Positions 1 to 7,988 of a stretch of DNA of 64,000 nucleotides are shown here, one piece after another (the first letter of the stretch is position 1; the number at the start of each line of letters is the position of its first letter). A model generated the notes under the pieces. That model was not told the origin of the DNA. It saw nothing but the letters and a program-made list of their open reading frames with translations, and did not search any database. The position numbers and the translations under genes were made by a program. The stretch comes from 13-2-20CM-66-19 sp036273735 (GTDB lineage: Bacteria > Pseudomonadota > Gammaproteobacteria > Steroidobacterales > Steroidobacteraceae). The DNA is taken from positions 1 to 64,000 of the forward strand of contig DASUHA010000045.1 of assembly GCA_036273735.1 (NCBI GenBank), given 5' to 3'.

Positions 1-103
1 GCCCCGATGAAGCCCTGCTAGGATGTCGCCGCGGTCCGATGAACAATAAAAGCAATGATCCGGCCGCAGTCATCCTTCGAAGCGTCCAAGGACGCCTCGG
101 AAG

Positions 104-148
104 TCAATCAAATATTAGGATTTAAGTTATTGAAATATAAAGAATTAT
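104..148. other. AT-rich tract abutting the tRNA-Leu 3' end
   Basis: About 45 bases made almost only of A and T directly follow the 3' CCA end of the tRNA-Leu gene (which reads on the minus strand), in a genome that is otherwise strongly GC-rich. No coding potential is seen in 1-148. Such a composition break at a tRNA 3' end is where integrated elements often begin, but no integrase or repeated tRNA end is visible inside the window, so this is only a description of the composition. Confidence 0.4.
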
Positions 149-233
<85 letters not shown>

Positions 234-295
234 AGGCCGCTCGGAATGCCCTTCGCGGGCGCGCGCAATCTACGCAGGGGGTAAGGAGCTGTCAA

Positions 296-2452
296 TTGAA
301 AGCGCGTAGAGGCAAGTTTGGGCGCCGTGACCGTAAGGTTGGCCCTCATCCGAAAAGCAGCTCAGCGGCGCGTAAAGGCGCGCGTGACGGACACGCAGAC
401 GGGCAGGGCGACGGCAGAAGCAGGATGGAGGCGGGAGGCCGTCCTCGCAAGGAGAAGAGCAAGCGCGGGTCGCAGGGGGTGGGGCCGGCGAGGGTGTCGC
501 ACTCCGCTGGCCGGGTCGCGGGTGCCGCACACCACGGTGGCCTCGTCGAGGGTCACGTCAGCGCTCACAGAGCCGGCTATGGCTTTCTGCGCGTCGAGGG
601 AATGAAGGACAGTGTCTTCCTGCCACCACCTGAAATGCGCGGTGTGGTGCATGGGGACCGGTTGCGCGTTCGACTCTCGCGCGATGCGAGCAACCGTTGG
701 TCGGGATCCGTAGAGCAGGTCGTCGAGCACGGCGTCAACGCGTTCCTCGGCACGGTGGAAGTCCTCGGCCGCACTGCGTGGGTGACGGCCGCCGATCGCC
801 GCCTGCAGCTTCGATGCGCCGTCGCGCACGATGCGCTCAACGGGGCGCGAAACGGCGAGTGGGTCATCGCGCGCATCACGAGACACGGAGGCGCGGCGAG
901 AGCTGCACAGGCGCGAATCGAGAAGCGGCTCGATCCCGACCGCCCGGTCGAGCTCGCAACCGAAGCGGCCATAGCGCGTTTCGACCTGCCGCACGAGTTC
1001 TCGCCCGAGGCATTGCGCGAGGCTCAGGCGTGGGGCGATCGCGTCGATCCGCGCGAAGCGGAGGGGAGGGAGGACCTGCGGCAATTGCCACTCGTCACAA
1101 TCGATGGTGAGGATGCGCGCGATTTCGACGATGCCGTCTATGCCGAGCCCCACCCCGCCGGCTTTCGCCTGATCGTCGCGATCGCGGATGTCAGCCATTA
1201 CGTGCGGCCGGGTACCGCAGTCGACACGGAGGCGCTGGAGCGGGGTACGTCAGTATATTTCCCCACTCGCGTGCTGCCGATGCTGCCCACGGCTCTCTCC
1301 GATCACCTCTGTTCGTTGGCTCCGAAAGTGGATCGGCTGTGCTTCGCGGCCGACATGGTGATCAGCAGGACGGGCGCACTCAAGTCCGCGCGGTTCTATC
1401 CAGCGGTCATGCGATCGGCGGCGCGACTCACGTATACCGTAGCCAACGCGGCGCTGTTCGAAGGACGCCCTGCTGCGCGTGCGGAGTTGGGAGAGCTGTT
1501 GGAGCCGCTGCTCGTGCTGGTGGATGTCTATCGGGCCCTGCACAAAGCCCGTAGCAAGCGCGGCGCACTCGACTTCGATGCGGCCGAGGCGGAGTTCGTG
1601 ATCGACTCCGCGGAACGCGTCCGTGGAATAGAGCTGCGCACCCGTAATGATGCCCACCGCCTGATCGAGGAATGCATGATCCTCGCGAATGTCGCAGTCG
1701 CGGAGGAGCTCGAGAAGACGCGTACTCCGACTCTGTATCGGGTGCATGGCCAGCCGGAGCCCGAGAAACTCGACAGATTGACGAGTACTCTTGCGGCGCT
1801 CGACATCGAGGCGCGGCTGCCGGAGACGGTCACGACGCGGGACCTTCAGGCCATTGCCCGACGGCTGGGTCACACCGCGGAGCGTCCGTTCATCGAGTCG
1901 CTCATCGTCCGTGCCATGCCGCAGGCCGTGTACCAGCCGGCCAACATCGGGCATTTCGGGTTGGCATTGAAGCACTACGCGCACTTCACTTCACCCATCC
2001 GGCGCTATCCCGACCTGGTGGTGCATCGCACGCTGAAGGCGCTCATAGGTGCCCGGGGCGGGGCAGGACAGCGCTATGAGTTACCGCAGCTCGCCGGCCT
2101 GGGTGACGGCACCTCGAAGCTCGAGAAGCGCGCCGATGAGGCCGATCGCTACGTAGCGACCTACCTCAAATGCAGCTACCTGCGCGAGCGTATCGGCCAG
2201 ACTTTCCGGGGCCTCATCACGACCGTCGTGGAGTTCGGCTGCTTCGTGCAGATCCTCGATGTCACAGTGGACGGCTTGCTGCACCTCGACAACCTGCGCG
2301 ATGACGACTACGAGATGGAAGAGCACGGCCACGGCTGGCGCGGCAGGCGGACGGGGCGGCGGCTGCGCACCGGCTCTCACGTCAGAGTCATCGTGACGGC
2401 CGTCAATCCCATCGAGGGATTGGTCGATCTCGATCTGGCCGTCGAGCCGTGA
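296..2452 (+). CDS. rnr: Ribonuclease R
   Basis: Processive 3'-5' exoribonuclease of the RNB family, which degrades structured RNA and in other bacteria matures and recycles tmRNA with SmpB. Visible are a cold-shock-like RNA-binding start (GYGFLRVEG), the RNB active-site block DGEDARDFDDA around residue 270 with its clustered aspartates, the RRYPDLVVHR motif, and a C-terminal S1 domain from about residue 633. The TTG at 296 is chosen because AAGGAG lies 7 bases upstream; a longer reading would run back into tRNA-Leu. The first 80 or so residues are a lysine/arginine-rich, low-complexity tail instead of the winged-helix domain of E. coli RNase R, and the basic C-terminal tail is missing. rlmB follows closely. 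Confidence 0.95.
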   Translation: MKARRGKFGRRDRKVGPHPKSSSAARKGARDGHADGQGDGRSRMEAGGRPRKEKSKRGSQGVGPARVSHSAGRVAGAAHHGGLVEGHVSAHRAGYGFLRVEGMKDSVFLPPPEMRGVVHGDRLRVRLSRDASNRWSGSVEQVVEHGVNAFLGTVEVLGRTAWVTAADRRLQLRCAVAHDALNGARNGEWVIARITRHGGAARAAQARIEKRLDPDRPVELATEAAIARFDLPHEFSPEALREAQAWGDRVDPREAEGREDLRQLPLVTIDGEDARDFDDAVYAEPHPAGFRLIVAIADVSHYVRPGTAVDTEALERGTSVYFPTRVLPMLPTALSDHLCSLAPKVDRLCFAADMVISRTGALKSARFYPAVMRSAARLTYTVANAALFEGRPAARAELGELLEPLLVLVDVYRALHKARSKRGALDFDAAEAEFVIDSAERVRGIELRTRNDAHRLIEECMILANVAVAEELEKTRTPTLYRVHGQPEPEKLDRLTSTLAALDIEARLPETVTTRDLQAIARRLGHTAERPFIESLIVRAMPQAVYQPANIGHFGLALKHYAHFTSPIRRYPDLVVHRTLKALIGARGGAGQRYELPQLAGLGDGTSKLEKRADEADRYVATYLKCSYLRERIGQTFRGLITTVVEFGCFVQILDVTVDGLLHLDNLRDDDYEMEEHGHGWRGRRTGRRLRTGSHVRVIVTAVNPIEGLVDLDLAVEP

Positions 2453-2463
2453 AGGGCTCTGAT

Positions 2464-3225
2464 GTGTCGAAGCCGCAGGGCTCACAGACCATCTATGGCC
2501 TGCATGCCGTGCGGGTGATGCTCCAGAAGCACCCACAGCGCGTGAGTACGGTGCGGGTAGCTGAGCGCCGCGATGACCCCCGCGTCCGCGAGATCGATGA
2601 GCTTGCCCGCCGGAGTCAGATCCCGGTGCAGCGAGTGGATGCTCAGGTCCTCAGGCAGAAGGTGGGCGATGTCAGTCATCAAGGTGTTGCGGCCGACGTC
2701 AGCCCGCTGCCGCCCTGGTCGGAGGACGACCTCGTCATCGCTGTGCAAGCCGCCGCTCAGGTAGCGGAGCAGCCCGTCATCCTTGCCCTCGACGGAGTGC
2801 AGGATCCTCACAATCTGGGTGCATGCCTGCGTACGGCCGATGCCTGCGGTGCGCTTGCCGTCGTCGTCCCTCGCGATCGAGCGGCGCACGTCACACCCGT
2901 CGTTCGGAAAGTCGCGGTAGGGGCGGCGGAGACGACCCCCGTTGTCACCGTCACCAATCTCGTGCGCGCTTTGAAGCTCCTCAAGGAGGCCGGCCTATGG
3001 GTCATCGGGGCGGACGCTGACGCCGCAAAGCGGGCCGATGAGGTGGATTTCAAGGGTGGGGTCGTGCTGGTCCTCGGGGCCGAGGGCGCCGGCCTGCGGC
3101 AACTGACGCGGCAGACGTGCGACTGGGTCGTCCGGCTGCCTCAGCTCGGGGCGGTCGAGAGCCTCAACGTCTCGGTAGCGGCCGGAATGCTGCTCTATGA
3201 GGTGGTACGCCAGCGCGCGAGGTGA
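2464..3225 (+). CDS. rlmB: 23S rRNA (guanosine-2251-2'-O)-methyltransferase RlmB
   Basis: SPOUT-fold SAM-dependent methyltransferase that modifies G2251 in the P-loop of 23S rRNA. The N-terminal IYGLHAV substrate-binding start, motif DPHNLGACLRTADA, the GAEGAGL motif and the C-terminal knot segment ESLNVSVAAG are all present at the usual length (253 residues). The GTG at 2464 is preferred because AAGGG sits 7 bases before it; an in-frame GTG at 2449 overlapping the rnr stop would add five residues. Same strand and coupled spacing to rnr, the common gammaproteobacterial arrangement. Confidence 0.95.
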   Translation: MSKPQGSQTIYGLHAVRVMLQKHPQRVSTVRVAERRDDPRVREIDELARRSQIPVQRVDAQVLRQKVGDVSHQGVAADVSPLPPWSEDDLVIAVQAAAQVAEQPVILALDGVQDPHNLGACLRTADACGALAVVVPRDRAAHVTPVVRKVAVGAAETTPVVTVTNLVRALKLLKEAGLWVIGADADAAKRADEVDFKGGVVLVLGAEGAGLRQLTRQTCDWVVRLPQLGAVESLNVSVAAGMLLYEVVRQRAR

Positions 3226-3249
3226 TCCTGCCCGTCGGCAGGGGCCTCG

Positions 3250-3278
3250 TTGCAGTTCTGCCGGAGTTTCAGTATTCT
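3250..3278 (+). promoter_or_regulatory. Sigma-70-type promoter of the rpsF operon
   Basis: TTGCAG at 3250-3255 and TATTCT at 3273-3278 are separated by exactly 17 bases. It is the best promoter match between rlmB and rpsF and gives a leader of about 100 bases before the rpsF start codon. Confidence 0.6.
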
Positions 3279-3301
3279 GCGCCCCCCTTTTCGAGGGGTC
3301 G

Positions 3302-3323
3302 CGCCCGTGCCTTCCGGCGGGCG
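3302..3323 (+). promoter_or_regulatory. Candidate S6:S18 autoregulatory leader hairpin
   Basis: A 6-bp stem (CGCCCG / CGGGCG) closes a 10-base loop containing CCG in the rpsF leader. The known rpsF leader motif binds the S6:S18 complex through a CCG-containing loop that imitates 16S rRNA, so position and loop fit, but the full consensus was not checked. A neighbouring short CCCC/GGGG hairpin lies at about 3283-3299. Confidence 0.35.
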
Positions 3324-3386
3324 GATTCTCCTTGCCGCACCCGCATCAGCCTCGCGACGGGCGGCTTCCATCCGTAAGGAGGACAT

Positions 3387-3800
3387 ATGAGGCACTACGA
3401 AATCGTATTCCTGGTCCACCCCGATCAGAGCGAGCAGGTGCCCGCAATGATCGAGCGCTACAAGGGCATGATCGCCGCCGGCTCCGGCCGCGTGCATCGT
3501 CTCGAGGATTGGGGGCGGCGACAGCTCGCCTATCCCATCGCCAAGGTCCACAAGGCGCACTACGTGCTCATGAACATCGAGTGTGACCAGAAGACTCTCG
3601 GTGATCTTACGGGCGCCTTCCGCTTCAGCGATGCGGTGCTTCGCCACCTGGTCGTGAACATGGACACTGCGGTGATCGAGCCCTCGCCCATGGCCAAAGT
3701 GGCCGACGAGGAGGGCGAAGCCGGTGGCCGCCGGCGCGAGCGTCCGCGCGATGAGTCCGGCTCCGTTCCGGACGGCGACCTCGGCGGCGAGAACCTGTAA
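3387..3800 (+). CDS. rpsF: 30S ribosomal protein S6
   Basis: Small-subunit protein that binds the 16S central domain as a dimer with S18. The N-terminal MRHYEIVFLVHPDQSEQV and the LAYPI.K..KAHYVLMNIE block are typical. The protein is 137 residues with a disordered Arg/Glu-rich tail after about residue 95 (GGRRRERPRDE), as is common in proteobacteria. A strong ribosome site (AAGGAGG) precedes the ATG. First gene of the rpsF-rpsR-rplI-dnaB-alr cluster. Confidence 0.97.
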   Translation: MRHYEIVFLVHPDQSEQVPAMIERYKGMIAAGSGRVHRLEDWGRRQLAYPIAKVHKAHYVLMNIECDQKTLGDLTGAFRFSDAVLRHLVVNMDTAVIEPSPMAKVADEEGEAGGRRRERPRDESGSVPDGDLGGENL

Positions 3801-3815
3801 CAGGAATCAGAAATC

Positions 3816-4133
3816 ATGAACAGCAGAGCACCCGGTCCCTCCGACAGAGGTGACAGAGGAGATAGAGGCGACAGAGGCGGCGGTGGTGGCGGTAGCGGCG
3901 GGGGTGGCGGCGGCCGCTTCTCGCGCCGCAAGAAGTTCTGCCGCTTCACGGCCGAGGGCGTCACGCACATCGACTACAAGGATCTCGGTACCCTGAAGGG
4001 TTATGTCTCCGAGACCGGAAAGATCGTGCCCAGCCGCATCACCGGTACGAAGTCCTTCTATCAGCGCCAGCTCGCGGTCGCGATCAAGCGCGCGCGCTTC
4101 CTGGCGCTGCTGCCCTACACCGATCAGCACTGA
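3816..4133 (+). CDS. rpsR: 30S ribosomal protein S18 with unusual N-terminal extension
   Basis: S18 partners S6 on the 30S platform. The conserved body (RRKKFCRF, DYKDLGTLKGYVSETGKI, TGTKSFYQRQLA.AIKRARFLALLPY) starts near residue 35 and is complete. In front of it lies an extension of about 30 residues: four DRG triplets followed by two Gly6 runs split by a serine. The usual protein has about 75 residues; this one has 105. The extension is encoded in frame from the only ATG with a suitable position (3816, 15 bases after the rpsF stop). Confidence 0.95.
   Translation: MNSRAPGPSDRGDRGDRGDRGGGGGGSGGGGGGRFSRRKKFCRFTAEGVTHIDYKDLGTLKGYVSETGKIVPSRITGTKSFYQRQLAVAIKRARFLALLPYTDQH
3843..3878 (+). repeat. 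Four 9-base tandem repeats inside rpsR
   Basis: Four consecutive copies of GACAGAGGN (one with a T for C) encode four Asp-Arg-Gly triplets, followed by a GGN-rich stretch to about 3914. A repeat of in-frame length like this can change copy number without breaking the reading frame. Confidence 0.8.
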
Positions 4134-4143
4134 GGCCGGCGCA

Positions 4144-4593
4144 ATGGAAGTCATTCTGCTGCAGAAGGTCGCCAACCTCGGCAACATCGGCGATAAGGTG
4201 AAGGTGAAGTCCGGGTTCGGGCGCAACTACCTGTTGCCCGAGGGCAAAGCGACTCTCGCCACGCCCGATAACATCGCGCGTTTCGAGGCGCGTCGCGTGG
4301 AGCTCGAGCGCATGGCGCGCGAGCACCTCTCCTCCGCGGAGGAACGTGCGACGGCGATGAAGGATTTCAAGCTCGTGATCTCTGCCAAGGCCGGCACCGA
4401 AGGCAAGCTCTTCGGCTCGATCGGTACCAGCGACATCGCGGAAGCCTGCTCGCAGGCGGGCTTCAAGGTGCAGCGCAGCGAAGTGCGGTTGCCCAACGGG
4501 CCGCTTCGGACGCTCGGCGATCACTCTGTGACGCTACACCTGCACGCCGACATCGACGTGCCGCTTGCGGTGTCGATCGTGGCTGAAGAGTAG
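4144..4593 (+). CDS. rplI: 50S ribosomal protein L9
   Basis: Large-subunit protein binding 23S domain V through its N-terminal domain. Starts MEVILLQKVANLGNIGDKVKVKSGFGRNYLLP, the L9 signature, followed by the long connecting helix and the C-terminal domain; 149 residues, equal to E. coli L9. ATG at 4144 lies 10 bases after the rpsR stop and is part of the same operon. Confidence 0.97.
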   Translation: MEVILLQKVANLGNIGDKVKVKSGFGRNYLLPEGKATLATPDNIARFEARRVELERMAREHLSSAEERATAMKDFKLVISAKAGTEGKLFGSIGTSDIAEACSQAGFKVQRSEVRLPNGPLRTLGDHSVTLHLHADIDVPLAVSIVAEE

Positions 4594-4621
4594 CTTTCGG
4601 CTCACCAGGAATATCCCGCCG

Positions 4622-6028
4622 GTGGCCGGTCCCGCCAAAGCGCGTCGCGAGCGCGGCTCGGTCACCACGGTGGATACGCCCACACCGCCGCACTCCATCG
4701 AGGCTGAGCAGGCCGTGCTCGGCGGCCTGCTGCTCGATGCCAGCGCATGGGATCAGGTGGCCGACGCGATCAACGACAGGGACTTCTACCGTCCCGACCA
4801 CAGGCTGATTTTCGAAGCGATCGGCGCCCTGGCAGGCGCCGGTAAACCCTGCGACGTCGTCACGGTCTCCGAGCAGCTCGACCGCACCGCAAATTTGGAC
4901 GGGGCTGGCGGTGTCGCCTACCTCAGCTCGCTGGCAAGGGATACTCCCACCGCTGCGAACGTCCGTGCCTATGCCGACATCGTGCGAGAGCGCTCGCTTC
5001 TGCGGCAGCTCATCCAGGCCGGCACCGAGATCGCGTCCGCCGTCTTCAACAACGAAGGGGAGACCGCCCGCGAGCTGGTCGACCGCGCTGAGCAGAAAGT
5101 CTTCGAGATCGCGGAGGAGGGGTTTCGCGGGCGGCAGGGATCTGTTGCAGTCCGCAATCTCCTGCCGCAGGTCATCGATCAGATCGATGAGTGGCACGCC
5201 AACCCGGGAAAGTTGCGCGGCTTGCCGACCGGCTTTACGGATTTCGACAAGATCACGGGCGGCCTGCGACCCGGCGATCTCGTGATCGTCGCCGGCCGGC
5301 CATCGATGGGTAAGAGCACTCTCGCGGTCAACATGGCCGAGTACGCTGCCGTACACCACGCAAAACGTGCCTCTGTCGCGATCTTCAGTCTGGAAATGCC
5401 ATCCGATCAGCTCGTTACGCGCATGTTGGCTTCGATCGGTGGCGTGCACCTCGGCAGCCTGCGCAGTGGAAACATCTCTGACGACGACTGGGTGCGAATC
5501 ACGAGCGCAACGAGCCAGTTATCGGAATCGAAGGTCTTCATCGATGAAACCCCTGCTCTGACTCCGACGGAGCTGCGGGCCAGAGCCCGGCGCATCAAGC
5601 GTGAGCACGGCCTCGACCTGGTGGTCGTCGATTATCTGCAGCTCATGACGGTCCCGGGCACCAAGGAAAATCGCGCAACTGAAATCGGCGAAATCTCGCG
5701 CGGACTCAAGGTCCTCGCGAAGGAGCTGGCGGTGCCGGTCATCGCGCTCTCGCAGCTCAATCGCGCAGTCGAGCAGCGCGAGCACAAGAAGCCTGTTATG
5801 TCAGATCTGAGAGAATCGGGCGCGATCGAGCAGGATGCAGACATGATCCTCCTGATCTATCGCGAGGAAGTCTACGACAAGAACACCACGAAGAAGGGCG
5901 TCGCGGAGATCGACCTCGTCAAGCACCGCAACGGCGAGATCGGCACTTTCCTCCTCACCTTCCAGGGCCAGTTCACCCGCTTCGCCAACTACGCGCCGGA
6001 TGCCTATGCGGAGGGCGTGCTCAGGTGA
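4622..6028 (+). CDS. dnaB: Replicative DNA helicase DnaB
   Basis: Hexameric 5'-3' helicase of the replication fork. N-terminal DnaG-interacting domain starting PPHSIEAEQAVLGGLLLD, linker, then a RecA-like domain with Walker A GRPSMGKST near residue 225, Walker B VVVDYLQL near 333, and DLRESGAIEQDAD. About 468 residues from GTG 4622 (AGGA 11 bases upstream), close to the 471 of E. coli; an alternative GTG is at 4670. The gene is uninterrupted: no intein at the usual DnaB sites. Its stop overlaps the alr start by four bases. Confidence 0.95.
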   Translation: MAGPAKARRERGSVTTVDTPTPPHSIEAEQAVLGGLLLDASAWDQVADAINDRDFYRPDHRLIFEAIGALAGAGKPCDVVTVSEQLDRTANLDGAGGVAYLSSLARDTPTAANVRAYADIVRERSLLRQLIQAGTEIASAVFNNEGETARELVDRAEQKVFEIAEEGFRGRQGSVAVRNLLPQVIDQIDEWHANPGKLRGLPTGFTDFDKITGGLRPGDLVIVAGRPSMGKSTLAVNMAEYAAVHHAKRASVAIFSLEMPSDQLVTRMLASIGGVHLGSLRSGNISDDDWVRITSATSQLSESKVFIDETPALTPTELRARARRIKREHGLDLVVVDYLQLMTVPGTKENRATEIGEISRGLKVLAKELAVPVIALSQLNRAVEQREHKKPVMSDLRESGAIEQDADMILLIYREEVYDKNTTKKGVAEIDLVKHRNGEIGTFLLTFQGQFTRFANYAPDAYAEGVLR

Positions 6029-7101
6029 GCCGTCTGATCCGAGCGGTGATCGATGCCGGCGCGCTGCGGCACAATGTCAGAACCATTCGCGAACGCGCAC
6101 GCGGCGCCCGAGTCATGGCCGTGGTCAAGGCCAACGCGTACGGACACGGTCTCGTGCCGACAGCGCTCGCCTTGGCGGAGGTAGACGCCTTCGCGGTAGC
6201 GCGGCTGGAGGAAGGCCTCGCGCTGCGTGCCCAGGGTATCACTCATCCGATCGTGCTGCTGGAAGGGGTGTTCGCGACCGAGCAGGTGTTGGAGGCCGCA
6301 CGACACGGGTTCGATCTCGTGGTGCACGATGCGCTGCAGATCGAGATCCTGGAGGAAGACCCCGGACCGCATCGGTTCGTGCTCTGGATCAAGATCGACA
6401 CCGGCATGAACCGCCTGGGCTTCCGCCCGAGCGAGTTTCCGGCCGCCCTCGAGCGGCTGCGCAACCTCAAACCCGCGCCCCTCGAGATTCGCCTGCTGAC
6501 GCATCTTGCGCGCGCGGACGAGCCCGATAACCTCATGACCGCCGAGCAGGTCGCGCGCTTCAAGGAGGCGATCCGCGGCCTCGACTGTGCGATCAGCATC
6601 GCCAACTCCGCGGGCCTCTTCAGCGAGCAGCATCTCGGCTGTGACTGGGTGAGGCCGGGCCTGGCGCTCTATGGCGCCTCACCCTTCGCCGACCGGACCG
6701 GCGCGGATCTCGGCCTGCGGCCCGTGATGAGCCTGGAGACTTCGGTCATTGCCGTGCGCCAGGTGCCACGCGGGGAGAAAGTGGGATACGGCGGCACCTG
6801 GCAGGCGCAGCGCGATTCCAGGGTGGCCATTGTCGCTGCCGGCTACGGCGATGGGCTGGCGCGCGGGCTTCCCAACGGCACGCCCGTCCTCATCGACGGC
6901 CACCGGGCTCCGCTCTGCGGCCGCGTGTCGATGGATATGATCGCCGTGGACGTAACGGAAGTGCCGGGCGTGCTGGTTGGCGCGCCGGTCGTGCTCTGGG
7001 GTAAAGGCTTGCCCGTCGAGGAGATCGCCCGCCGCGCGGGTACGATCCCCTACGAGCTCCTCTGCGGAGTCAGCCAGCGCGTCCCGCTCGAGCTACGCTG
7101 A
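6025..7101 (+). CDS. alr: Alanine racemase
   Basis: PLP-dependent interconversion of L- and D-alanine for peptidoglycan. The PLP lysine sits in VVKANAYGHG (near residue 36), the second catalytic base tyrosine in VGYGGTW, and the C-terminal beta domain carries CGRVSMDMI. 358 residues, normal length. GTG start at 6025 overlaps the dnaB stop (GTGA), implying translational coupling; the dnaB-alr pairing is common in this class. Confidence 0.95.
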   Translation: MSRLIRAVIDAGALRHNVRTIRERARGARVMAVVKANAYGHGLVPTALALAEVDAFAVARLEEGLALRAQGITHPIVLLEGVFATEQVLEAARHGFDLVVHDALQIEILEEDPGPHRFVLWIKIDTGMNRLGFRPSEFPAALERLRNLKPAPLEIRLLTHLARADEPDNLMTAEQVARFKEAIRGLDCAISIANSAGLFSEQHLGCDWVRPGLALYGASPFADRTGADLGLRPVMSLETSVIAVRQVPRGEKVGYGGTWQAQRDSRVAIVAAGYGDGLARGLPNGTPVLIDGHRAPLCGRVSMDMIAVDVTEVPGVLVGAPVVLWGKGLPVEEIARRAGTIPYELLCGVSQRVPLELR

Positions 7102-7137
7102 TCTCAGGTCGGGCGGCGTCCAGAAGCAAACGACTAA

Positions 7138-7163
7138 GCGACCCGAGGCCGCCCTCGGGTCGC
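7138..7163. terminator. Hairpin between alr and the convergent FHA gene
   Basis: Perfect 11-bp stem GCGACCCGAGG / CCTCGGGTCGC with a 4-base loop, 36 bases after alr. There is no clean T-run on the plus side; on the minus strand the following bases are moderately T-rich. Position between converging genes suggests a shared transcript end. Confidence 0.5.
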
Positions 7164-7182
7164 GTTGTCAAATGAGTCATGC

Positions 7183-7220
7183 GGCTGGCCGCTAAAAGCG
7201 CCGCAGGCGACTTTTAGCCA
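7183..7220. repeat. Intergenic hairpin repeat, copy 1
   Basis: A 38-base element beginning GGCTGGCCGCTAAAAG and ending CTTTTAGCCA. It matches the element at 37745-37782 at 37 of 38 positions, and both are preceded a few bases upstream by AAATGAG. The two halves pair (CTAAAAG with CTTTTAG, plus a GC-rich core), so each copy can form a stem-loop on either strand. It lies just past the stop codon of the FHA gene. Confidence 0.75.
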
Positions 7221-7221
7221 G

Positions 7222-7968
7222 TCAATTAAAGAAAAAACCCATCTTGACGCCCGCCAGCTGGATGACGTCATTGTCGCTCAGCTTCGTCGCCTGCGACCCG
7301 ATCGGTGTGCCGTTCACCAGCGGGAAGTCATCGGGCTTGCCGCTGTCGACGTGCACGATGTAGTAGCCCTCGCCGCGGCGCGTGATGGCGGCGACCTGCA
7401 CGCCAGGCCTGCCGAGGGTCGTCAGCGCCTTGGTGATCTCGAGCTCGCGGCCCGCGAAGGCGCCCGAGAGCACCTGCAGTTTCGCCTTCTTCAGCGCCGC
7501 CCCATCGGCGATTGCCCGACTCCGGGCGGCCGACGCGCTGGCGGTCCCGGTAGCGGCGGCGACGGGCGGAGCGGGCTCGCCATCGATCACCTGTGACTGG
7601 CCGACGATGGTGCGCAGCTTCTCGACCGGCCGGGCCGAGGGCTGGATCACCATCGTCTTCTCGAAGTCGTCCTGCTGCTCGTCGTCCTCGACGAAGCGCA
7701 GCTGATGATGGCCGACGGTGATGACATCGCCGTGCTGCAGCGCGTGCTTCTTGATCAGCTTGCCGTTGACGTACGTGCCGTTGGTGCTGTTAAGGTCCTC
7801 GAGGAACGAGTCGTTGAGGATGTTGATGATGAGCGAGTGATGCCCGCTCACCGCCGCGTTGTCGATCCGGATATCGTTATCCGGCAGCCGGCCGATGGTG
7901 TAGCGCTCCTTGTTCATGTTGTATTCCGCCATCACCTGGCCGTCCAGGCTCAAGACCAACCTTGCCAT
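7222..7968 (-). CDS. FHA-domain protein (two FHA-like domains)
   Basis: Forkhead-associated domains bind phosphothreonine peptides in signalling. The first FHA domain covers roughly residues 20-95 (YTIGRLPDNDIRI, SGHHSLI, DLNSTNGTYVNG), with the expected Arg, Ser-x-x-His and Asn positions. An Ala/Ser-rich linker follows, then a second, degenerate FHA-like fold from about residue 168 (LTTLGRPGV, PLVNGTPI, LSDNDVIQLAG). 248 residues, no membrane segment. The gene follows the PP2C phosphatase by 20 bases on the same strand, so the pair likely forms one phospho-signalling operon; no kinase gene is in the window. Confidence 0.85.
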   Translation of the reverse strand: MARLVLSLDGQVMAEYNMNKERYTIGRLPDNDIRIDNAAVSGHHSLIINILNDSFLEDLNSTNGTYVNGKLIKKHALQHGDVITVGHHQLRFVEDDEQQDDFEKTMVIQPSARPVEKLRTIVGQSQVIDGEPAPPVAAATGTASASAARSRAIADGAALKKAKLQVLSGAFAGRELEITKALTTLGRPGVQVAAITRRGEGYYIVHVDSGKPDDFPLVNGTPIGSQATKLSDNDVIQLAGVKMGFFFN

Positions 7969-7988
7969 GTTATTCGCCTCTCACCGTG

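Noticed and set aside
4622..6028. Possible intein in DnaB, a frequent intein site
   Set aside because: The protein has the normal length with intact Walker A and downstream motifs.
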